Assembly: GCA_946479805.1 (NCBI GenBank)
Contig: CAMLHP010000130.1
Span: 1-5,752 of the forward strand
Reading direction: 5' to 3'
DNA length: 5,752 nucleotides
DNA from: an uncultured Gemmatimonadota bacterium
GTDB lineage: Bacteria > Gemmatimonadota > Gemmatimonadetes > Gemmatimonadales > GWC2-71-9
Position 1 is the first letter of the stretch; each line of letters starts with the position of its first letter. Below the pieces are notes generated by a model. That model did not search any database. It worked only from the letters and a program-made list of their open reading frames with translations, and was not told the DNA's origin. A program made the translations under genes and the position numbers. Positions 1 to 5,060 of the stretch are shown here, in pieces.

Positions 1-59
1 CCGTGCTGACACGTTGTGAGGACTTCTTCGCGCGGTTCGGGATCGGGGCGGCGGTATGA
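1..59 (+). CDS. 3' end of an unidentified protein-coding gene (partial)
   Basis: An open frame entering from the left edge (first full codon at base 3) ends at the TGA at 57-59. The visible C-terminus is VLTRCEDFFARFGIGAAV. The stop overlaps the ATG of the next gene (ATGA at 56-59), the same junction style seen at two other boundaries in this cluster, and this is the main reason to believe the frame is real. Eighteen residues are too few to assign a family. An amphipathic terminal helix would fit many enzymes. A metabolic enzyme functionally linked to the two following genes is plausible but not shown. Confidence 0.6.
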   Translation, partial: VLTRCEDFFARFGIGAAV

Positions 60-673
60 CACCCGGCAAGATCATCTGCGTGGGTCGCAATTATGCCGCG
101 CACGCCACCGAGCTGGGCAACGCCGTTCCGGAGCGGCCCATGCTGTTCTTCAAGCCGCCCAGCGCGGTGATAGGGCCGGGTGATCCGATCATCCTTCCGG
201 CAGCGTCGCAGCACGTTGAATTCGAGGCGGAGATCGGTGTGGTGGTGGGACGGCAGCTCAGGAGGGCCACGCCGACGGAGGCGGAGGCGGCGATCGGCGG
301 TTTCGCCTGCGTCAACGACGTCACCGCGCGCGACCTCCAGAAGCTCGACGGCCAGTGGGGCAGGGCCAAGGGCTTCGACACCTTCTGTCCAGTGGGGGTT
401 CCGCTACTTCCCGGTGTGGAGTGGCAGTCGCTGGAGATCGTCTCCCGGCTCAATGGTGAGGAGCGCCAGCGGGCGAAGGCGAGCGAGATGGTATTCGGCA
501 TTCCCGAACTCCTGGCCTACATCAGCGGCGTGATGACGCTGGAGCCGGGAGACCTTGTCGCCACTGGTACACCGGCCGGCACCGGCCGGCTGAGCGATGG
601 CGACCTCATCGAAGTGGAGATTCCGGGCGTGGGCGTGCTGGCCAACCCGGTGCTGCAGGAGGCAGAGCGATGA
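56..673 (+). CDS. Fumarylacetoacetate hydrolase (FAH) family protein, FAHD1-like
   Basis: A complete 205-residue protein made almost entirely of one FAH catalytic domain. Members of this family cleave or isomerise C-C bonds in 2-oxo acids such as acylpyruvates, oxaloacetate or homoprotocatechuate-pathway dienes, using Mg2+ or Mn2+ in the cytoplasm. Visible family motifs are CVGRNYAAHATELG (8-21), KPPSAVIGPG (33-42), FEAEIGVVVGR (56-66), NDVTARDLQ (87-95), RAKGFDTFCPVG (103-114), and MTLEPGDLVATGTPAG near the C-terminus. Likely metal ligands are E57, E59 and D88. H16 and E19 align with the His/Glu dyad of FAHD1, and K105 with its active-site Lys. The length matches short FAHD1-like members that lack the N-terminal domain of true FAH. 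The ATG at 56 is supported by family start position and by overlap with the preceding stop; there is no strong ribosome binding site, so translational coupling is likely. The fold is secure but the substrate is not: acylpyruvase, oxaloacetate decarboxylase or a hydratase/isomerase role are all possible. Confidence 0.93.
   Translation: MTPGKIICVGRNYAAHATELGNAVPERPMLFFKPPSAVIGPGDPIILPAASQHVEFEAEIGVVVGRQLRRATPTEAEAAIGGFACVNDVTARDLQKLDGQWGRAKGFDTFCPVGVPLLPGVEWQSLEIVSRLNGEERQRAKASEMVFGIPELLAYISGVMTLEPGDLVATGTPAGTGRLSDGDLIEVEIPGVGVLANPVLQEAER
657..662 (+). promoter_or_regulatory. Ribosome binding site of the aminotransferase gene
   Basis: A full AGGAGG lies 7 bases before the ATG at 670, inside the last codons of the FAH-family gene. 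It fixes the aminotransferase start at 670 and indicates that this gene can be initiated strongly as well as by coupling through the ATGA overlap. Confidence 0.75.
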
Positions 674-1866
674 TCCGGATCAGTGATCGCGTCAACCAGT
701 TGCCCGGCTACCCCCTCGCCGAGATCCCTGCCATCAAGCGGAAGCTGCTGGCGGACGGGGTGGATGTCATCGACATGGGTGCCGGTGATTCGGACTATCC
801 GCCCCCCCAACCGGTGATCGAGGCGCTGCGCGAGGCGCTGGGCGACATTCGCTACCACAAGTACGGCTTCCAGCAGGGACTGCCGGAATTCCGGACCTCC
901 TGCAGCGCCTTCGTGCAGCAGCGGTTTGGCCACAGCTTCGATCCGGTAAGGGAAATTCTCCCGCTCATCGGCTCGAAGGAGGGACTGTCCCACCTGCCGA
1001 TGGCCGTGTGCAATCCCGGCGACGTCGTGCTGGTGCCGGAGCCGGGATACCAGGCCTATATCGGTGGCGCGCTGCTGTCCGCGTGCGAGCCCAGGATCTG
1101 CGGACTCAGGCCCGAGAACGACTTCCTGCTGGACTGGGATTCGATCCCATCCGAGGTGCTCGACCGGACCGGCGTGGTGTACCTCAACTATCCCAACAAC
1201 CCCACCGCGGCCGTGGCACCGCTGGAGTATCTCGAGAAGTCGGTGGCGCTGTGCCGGAAGCACGGCATCCTGCTGGCATACGACAACGCCTATGCCGACA
1301 TCACCTTCGACGGCTACAGGGCGCCGAGCATCTTCGACATTCCGGGTGCGCGCGACGTGGCCGTGGAGTTCCTGTCATTGTCCAAGAGCTACGCAATGAC
1401 CGGGTGGCGGATCGGCTTCGCTGTTGGGGCCGCGCCACTCGTTGGTGCGCTCAAGTCCGTCAAGAGCTACGTGGACACCGGGCCGTTCCTCGCCATCCAG
1501 AAGGCGGGCATTGTGGCGCTGGAGCGAAGCGAGGAGTTCGTGGCGCCCATTCGCGCCGAACTGCAGCGGCGACGGGATGCGGGCGTCGAGGCACTTCGGG
1601 CTGCAGGGTTCGAGCTGGAGCCGCCCAAGGCGGCGATGTATCTCTGGGTGCCGCTGCCGGCCGGGGTCGCGTCGCAGGACTTCGCCAGCCGCGCGATGCT
1701 GGAGGAGGGAACCATCGTGTTGCCCGGTGCCGGTTTCGGCCCCGCGGGCGAGGGCTTCTTCAGGGTGGCGCTTACGGTGAGTCCCGAGCGCCTGGCCGAG
1801 GGTGTCGAGCGCCTCGGACGGGTGCTGGCAGGCCACTCTGGAGGGGAGCTTGCGCGCGCCCCTTAG
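670..1866 (+). CDS. PLP-dependent class I/II aminotransferase, LL-diaminopimelate aminotransferase-like
   Basis: A complete 398-residue fold-type I aminotransferase, the usual length for the family. Visible sites are GSKEGL (101-106, phosphate-binding region), NYPNNPT (173-179, with N177 the PLP-contacting Asn), D205 and Y208 in AYDNAYADITFDGY, the Schiff-base lysine K239 in LSLSKSYAMTGWRIGF (235-250), phosphate-contacting R247, and R365 in FFRVAL, which should bind the substrate carboxylate. The N-terminal LPGYPLAEIPAIKRKL, the NPGDVVLVPEPGY segment (115-127) and the SKSYAMTGWRIGFAVG stretch resemble LL-diaminopimelate aminotransferase (DapL), which transfers an amino group between glutamate and tetrahydrodipicolinate in lysine and peptidoglycan synthesis. 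Related alanine, aspartate or methionine aminotransferases share these motifs, so no gene symbol is given. The usual G-x-GDPD near residue 37 reads GAGDSD here. The gene overlaps the FAH gene by ATGA and a strong AGGAGG precedes it. The enzyme class is certain; the substrate is inferred. Confidence 0.92.
   Translation: MIRISDRVNQLPGYPLAEIPAIKRKLLADGVDVIDMGAGDSDYPPPQPVIEALREALGDIRYHKYGFQQGLPEFRTSCSAFVQQRFGHSFDPVREILPLIGSKEGLSHLPMAVCNPGDVVLVPEPGYQAYIGGALLSACEPRICGLRPENDFLLDWDSIPSEVLDRTGVVYLNYPNNPTAAVAPLEYLEKSVALCRKHGILLAYDNAYADITFDGYRAPSIFDIPGARDVAVEFLSLSKSYAMTGWRIGFAVGAAPLVGALKSVKSYVDTGPFLAIQKAGIVALERSEEFVAPIRAELQRRRDAGVEALRAAGFELEPPKAAMYLWVPLPAGVASQDFASRAMLEEGTIVLPGAGFGPAGEGFFRVALTVSPERLAEGVERLGRVLAGHSGGELARAP
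1840..1844 (+). promoter_or_regulatory. Ribosome binding site pointing to a TTG start at 1850
   Basis: GGAGG (running on into GGGG) sits 5 bases before an in-frame TTG at 1850. The competing starts of the same frame are poorer: the GTG at 1802 would overlap the aminotransferase by 65 bases, and the ATG at 1874 has only a weak TAGG upstream. This site is the reason for choosing TTG. Confidence 0.55.
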
Positions 1867-2734
1867 GCTCGAGATGCCGCGCGAGCCGCGAGCCGCCTGG
1901 CCCGCGCTTGCGGCAAGCCTCCTGGCGCATGCAGTGCTGCTTGCGGTGGTGGTGAGTTTCGCGCGGGTGCAGATGCTGGTGGTGCAGCCCGAGCCCGAGG
2001 TGAGCATGGCGGTGCTGGAGGCAATGCCAGTTGCCGAGGCAGTGCTGGACCAACGGCCCACATCGGCGGCGCGGGCATCGCCGACGCCCACTCCGGGGCC
2101 ACCCGCGGCCCCCCGGCCTGGTGCGCCACCTGCTTCACGACCGCTAGACGGGTTGGCCGCAGCTCGAGACTCCACAGGCTCCCTGCCCGAAGGAGCCGAG
2201 CCGGAAGACGTTGCGACGCTCCCACCCGGGCGAATTGGTGCCGCTCTGGCCAGCGGCAAGCTCTGGATCCGTCCGCTTCCCTTGCCGCCGAGGGAACTCG
2301 CGGCCCGGCTCACCGGAACTCCGGGAGAGCTGGCGGACAGCGTGGTGACCCGCGTGATCCAGGCGTTTCTCGATTCGCTGGCCGCCGATCCAGCATCGCG
2401 CAACGCGCAGCTTCCGAGCTGGACCACGAACATCGCGGGTGCCAAATTCGGGCTGGATTCGAAGTGGATTCACGTGGCCGGCCTCAAGATTCCGGCAGCG
2501 CTGCTGGCGCTCCTGCCCATCCCGTACGGCGGCAACGAGCAGCGAGCCTTCGACAGGTCGGAGTGGCTCTACGAGGACCTTCGTCAGGCATCCCAGCGTG
2601 CCAGCAACCTGGCCGAGTTCAAGAAGACCATCAGGGAGATCCGTGAACGAAAACAGGCAGAGCGCGAGTTCGAGCGAAACCAGAGGACGCCGCCGAGTGA
2701 CGAAGAACCCACCCTGCAGCCACTGGCGCCATGA
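1850..2734 (+). CDS. Single-pass membrane protein of unknown function, TonB-like topology
   Basis: I do not recognise this 294-residue protein. From the TTG start, a short Arg-rich N-terminus (MRAPLRLEMPREPR) precedes one hydrophobic segment at about 17-37 (WPALAASLLAHAVLLAVVVSF), so it is probably anchored in the inner membrane with the rest outside the cytoplasm. A Pro/Ala-rich low-complexity linker follows (about 76-98), then a more ordered region with LWIRPLPLPPRELAARL (138-154), a Trp/Gly segment PSWTTNIAGAKFGLDSKWIH (189-208), a hydrophobic KIPAALLALLPIP (213-225), and a highly charged helical tail (about 240-277) rich in Arg, Lys and Glu. The anchor-plus-proline-linker layout recalls TonB, but no TonB C-terminal domain is visible. 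The start is uncertain: ATG at 1874 would give 286 residues and keep the anchor. The gene overlaps the end of the aminotransferase by 17 bases and overlaps the next gene by ATGA, so it belongs to the same operon. Confidence 0.75.
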   Translation: MRAPLRLEMPREPRAAWPALAASLLAHAVLLAVVVSFARVQMLVVQPEPEVSMAVLEAMPVAEAVLDQRPTSAARASPTPTPGPPAAPRPGAPPASRPLDGLAAARDSTGSLPEGAEPEDVATLPPGRIGAALASGKLWIRPLPLPPRELAARLTGTPGELADSVVTRVIQAFLDSLAADPASRNAQLPSWTTNIAGAKFGLDSKWIHVAGLKIPAALLALLPIPYGGNEQRAFDRSEWLYEDLRQASQRASNLAEFKKTIREIRERKQAEREFERNQRTPPSDEEPTLQPLAP

Positions 2735-3174
2735 GACTTCTTGACGACGCCGAGACCATCGTGCTGGTAACCGGCTCTTCGGAGAACGCCCGTGACCGCG
2801 AGAGGCCCCTGGCGGAATGGCTCTGCGCCGAGATTGCCAAGCGGGGCGACGGACAGTGGGGAAGGCGCGCGGTAATAACCGGCGATGAGGAGTACTACGC
2901 CAGCGACGTGCTGCAGCGGCATCCCACGATCGCCATCGGCGGTCCGGGCGTGAACGCCGTGACCCAGCAGTTCTTTCCCCGCCTGCCGATGCTTTACACC
3001 GCGGACGAGCGGGTATGGATCCAGGGCGACTTCGATGCGGAGCAGAAACGGGCCGGACTGTGGGGTGCTGATGCTGCAGGTACCTCGGATGCGGTCAACG
3101 CCTTCGTGATTCACGGCTTCCTGGACCGCATGCTGGAGCGGCTCTGGAAGTTCCGGGGCGGTGCGATGGTCTGA
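2731..3174 (+). CDS. Conserved-looking cytoplasmic protein of unknown function
   Basis: A complete 147-residue protein without signal peptide or membrane segment. The sequence suggests a small alpha/beta domain: strand ETIVLVTGSSEN (8-19), helix RPLAEWLCAEIAKRG (25-39), strand RRAVITG (45-51), then HPTIAIGGPGVNAVTQ (64-79), whose Gly-rich turn looks like the most constrained part, and GLWGADAAGTSDAVNAFV (109-126) near the end. The pairing of an IGGPxxN motif with a later Gly-Ala-Asp-x-x-Gly-Thr motif faintly recalls the C-terminal domain of some archaeal S-layer-related proteins. That likeness is from memory and weak, and no function is claimed. The ATG overlaps the preceding stop (ATGA at 2731-2734) and no good ribosome binding site is seen, so translation is probably coupled to the membrane protein upstream. 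It is the last gene of the plus-strand cluster. Confidence 0.8.
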   Translation: MRLLDDAETIVLVTGSSENARDRERPLAEWLCAEIAKRGDGQWGRRAVITGDEEYYASDVLQRHPTIAIGGPGVNAVTQQFFPRLPMLYTADERVWIQGDFDAEQKRAGLWGADAAGTSDAVNAFVIHGFLDRMLERLWKFRGGAMV

Positions 3175-3181
3175 CGCAGCG

Positions 3182-3192
3182 CGGCGACGCCG
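3182..3192. other. Small GC hairpin in the 18-base gap between convergent genes
   Basis: CGGC-GAC-GCCG forms a perfect 4-base-pair stem with a 3-base loop. An alternative, mutually exclusive stem CGCC-GTTA-GGCG (3188-3199) overlaps it and takes in the TAA of the minus-strand gene. Neither is followed by a T-run on either strand, so a classical intrinsic terminator is not supported. In a GC-rich genome such stems can arise by chance. Confidence 0.2.
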
Positions 3193-3840
3193 TTAGGCGG
3201 TTCCCTCAGCGTCGTCGTTTTCCCCCGCCTCGTTCTCACGCTCGATTATCTCGTCGAACAGCCTGGCCAGGGCCCGATCCACCATCTCGGCAGTCTGGCC
3301 CTCGATCACCTTCCGCAGCACGTCGGCCGCCTCGTGGGGCAGGCTGTCGGGGTGGACCCGATCGTGGCTGTACCGGACTATGGTGCCCAGTGGCAGGGTC
3401 GCGACCTGGGGTTCGTCGTCGTCGTCGTCGGCATCATCCCCGGTCTCGGCGATGACTTTCTCGTATGCCGAGCTGGGCACGCTCGCGGCCCAGGGCTCTT
3501 CGGTTTCGTCCTCGTCGCCTTCCTCGTCTTCGTCGTCCTCCTCGAGGTCCTCTGGCAGCGGAACGATCGCAAACAGCTGGCACTGGAGCCCCGGGGGCGC
3601 CTCCCGGGCGAGCAGGACCACCTGCACCGGGTCCTCCAGCAATCCGAAATCGTCGATCTGCTCCCAGGTCTCGGGCGGCAGGACGCAGCGGGCCACCAGC
3701 TTCTCGTCACGCCAGGTGGCCATGCACACCATTCCGGAGGGCGTGCGATCGTCATCGATCAGCCCGGCGCGCAGCTGGACCGGGTGCTGGCTCGCCGCGA
3801 TGGCAACGGGGGAGGCGCCCCCGGGGCGGTTCTCTTGCAT
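3193..3840 (-). CDS. Highly acidic protein of unknown function
   Basis: I do not recognise this 215-residue protein. It has no signal peptide or membrane segment and must have a very low isoelectric point. An N-terminal ordered-looking part (about 37-96, including CVLPPETWEQIDDFGLLEDP and VQVVLLAREAPPGLQCQLFA) leads into an acidic tract at 97-115 (16 of 19 residues Asp or Glu). A short linker PWAASVPSSAYEKVIAE is followed by a second acidic tract at 135-143 (8 of 9). The C-terminal part, VATLPLGTIVRYSHDRVHPD (147-166) then a helical AADVLRKVIEGQTAEMVDRALARL (171-194), looks folded. The ATG at 3840 lies 8 bases after the stop of the CapA-like gene and has no recognisable ribosome binding site, so coupled reinitiation is likely and the first dozen or so residues are the least certain. 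ATG codons at residues 37 and 40 are alternatives. Open frames on the opposite strand here are low-complexity shadows. Confidence 0.78.
   Translation of the reverse strand: MQENRPGGASPVAIAASQHPVQLRAGLIDDDRTPSGMVCMATWRDEKLVARCVLPPETWEQIDDFGLLEDPVQVVLLAREAPPGLQCQLFAIVPLPEDLEEDDEDEEGDEDETEEPWAASVPSSAYEKVIAETGDDADDDDDEPQVATLPLGTIVRYSHDRVHPDSLPHEAADVLRKVIEGQTAEMVDRALARLFDEIIERENEAGENDDAEGTA
3413..3430. repeat. TCG trinucleotide microsatellite (6 units) within the acidic gene
   Basis: Six perfect TCG units on the plus strand. Read on the minus strand in the gene's frame, they supply five consecutive GAC Asp codons (3415-3429), the core of the second acidic tract. A pure codon run of this kind can change length by replication slippage in steps of one Asp without breaking the frame. 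Confidence 0.85.
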
Positions 3841-3848
3841 GAGGAAGC

Positions 3849-5060
3849 TTAGTCGCTCGCGGACGCGGGCGGGAGGATGGTGCCGTCGTCGAGTATGCGC
3901 GCCGCATTGGGCCCGAAATCCTCGTTCGAGAGCCGCCGAAGCAGTTCGATGGCGCGAGCGGCCGGATCGGGCGCCGGGCCCCTCCGCGGTGCCTGCGCCA
4001 TCGGCACGAACCGGGCGGAAATGAAGGATCCGTCACCCGCCAGCTGCAGCGAGAGCACGCCGGTAATGCCCAGTTCGCCGCTCACGTTGAAGCCGCGGTA
4101 GGTGGCGAAGTTGCCAAGCGAGTAGGCGATGGGCTTGCCGTGGTGGAACTCTATCCCACGCAGCACATGCGGGCCGTGCCCGATCACGGCATCGGCACCC
4201 GCGTCGATCACCACCCTGGCCCAGCGCCGCAGTTCTCCTCTCGGTTCCCGGCCCAGAAACTCGGGCCCGTCGGGAACGTGGAGCGCGTCCCTGCCTTCGT
4301 CGCCGCCATGAAATGTCACTATGACGATGTCCGCGAGCTGTCGCACCGAGTCCACCACCAGCCCGCTCCGGTCGAGTTCCAGCAGGTTGTAGGCCGACGG
4401 ATAGGTCGAGAAGCCCACCAGCGCCACAACGCTGGCGCTGTCGCCCCGGACCAGGGTGTCGATGGCGATACTGCCCACAAGGCCGTATGGCTCTACCCCT
4501 GATGCACGCACGGCTTCAACGGTGCTCGCCCGACCGGCAGGGCCGAGGTCCCCTGAATGGTTGTTGGCCAGGTTGACATGGGTGAAGCCGGCGTCGGCCA
4601 GCCGGGGCGCTAGCCAGGATGGAGTGCGGAACGAGTAGCAGTTGGGGATTTCCTCGACTCGACCGCCGCGGCGACGGATGCACTTCTCGGAGATGCCGGT
4701 GTCCGCGAACACGCCCTCGAGATTTCCCACCACCAGATCCCCGGTCAGGTGGGGCTTCGCAGCGCGCAGCACGCCCCGCCCGCTGTCGGGCGGGATGCCG
4801 CCTGGGAGGGTGCTGGTGCCGAGGTTGATGTCGCCGGTGAAGGCGAGCGAGACGCTCGACACCAGCGGTGCTGGTTGGGGCTCTGGCGCGGGCAAGTCGG
4901 GCAGGACGTCGGGTTCTTCCACCACCACCGGCGGCGGCGGCGGCAGTGCCGGAACCGGGGCAGGCACTGGCGAGGGTCCCGGCGTGGAGGGCGGGCTGCC
5001 GCTGGCGCATGCGGTGGCCAGCCACAGCGCGACGACAGGAAGCGCCGCCCGCATCGTCAC
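3849..5060 (-). CDS. CapA/PgsA family (PGA_cap, metallophosphatase-like) predicted lipoprotein
   Basis: A 403-residue protein of the family named after the poly-gamma-glutamate capsule protein CapA/PgsA. The N-terminus MTMRAALPVVALWLATACAS has a hydrophobic core ending in a lipobox-like LATAC, so Cys18 is probably lipidated and the protein sits outside the cytoplasmic membrane. A Pro-rich linker (about 23-66) precedes the domain. The domain shows the calcineurin-like pattern of the family: FTGDINLG (74-81), VGNLEG (111-116), NLANNHSGDLG (163-173), FHGGDEG (250-256), GHGPHV (294-299) and YSLGNF (313-318). C127 and C141 flank a short loop before YSFRTP and could form a disulfide. Most bacterial homologues are not in capsule operons and their substrate is unknown; no CapB or CapC partner is visible here. 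The start is either GTG at 5060, overlapping the gltX stop (GTGA), or ATG at 5054, 2 bases after it; the signal peptide is the same. The acidic gene follows after 8 bases. Confidence 0.9.
   Translation of the reverse strand: MTMRAALPVVALWLATACASGSPPSTPGPSPVPAPVPALPPPPPVVVEEPDVLPDLPAPEPQPAPLVSSVSLAFTGDINLGTSTLPGGIPPDSGRGVLRAAKPHLTGDLVVGNLEGVFADTGISEKCIRRRGGRVEEIPNCYSFRTPSWLAPRLADAGFTHVNLANNHSGDLGPAGRASTVEAVRASGVEPYGLVGSIAIDTLVRGDSASVVALVGFSTYPSAYNLLELDRSGLVVDSVRQLADIVIVTFHGGDEGRDALHVPDGPEFLGREPRGELRRWARVVIDAGADAVIGHGPHVLRGIEFHHGKPIAYSLGNFATYRGFNVSGELGITGVLSLQLAGDGSFISARFVPMAQAPRRGPAPDPAARAIELLRRLSNEDFGPNAARILDDGTILPPASASD

Noticed and set aside
571..590. Perfect tandem 10-base repeat (ACCGGCCGGC twice)
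   Set aside because: It encodes the conserved TPAGTG turn of the FAH family; the repetition follows from Gly/Pro/Ala codons in a GC-rich genome and is probably accidental.
1008..1955. Plus-strand open frame of 315 residues in another frame of the aminotransferase
   Set aside because: It is an Arg/Gly-rich out-of-frame reading lying inside a gene with every expected catalytic motif.
1375..2445. Minus-strand open frame of 356 residues opposite the aminotransferase and the membrane protein
   Set aside because: It is antisense to the PLP lysine region of a well-supported aminotransferase and its translation is compositionally biased.
1850..2734. TonB assignment for the single-pass membrane protein
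   Set aside because: Only the N-terminal anchor and proline-rich linker fit. The C-terminal region has no recognisable TonB domain, and no ExbB, ExbD or receptor gene is adjacent.
3175..3200. Bidirectional intrinsic terminator between the convergent genes
   Set aside because: The stems are only 4 base pairs and no T-run follows on either strand.
3334..4024. Long plus-strand open frames opposite the acidic and CapA-like genes (172 and 214 residues)
   Set aside because: Their translations are Ser- or Val-rich low-complexity sequence created by reading the Asp/Glu codon runs backwards, and they clash with a minus-strand CapA domain that has clear family motifs.
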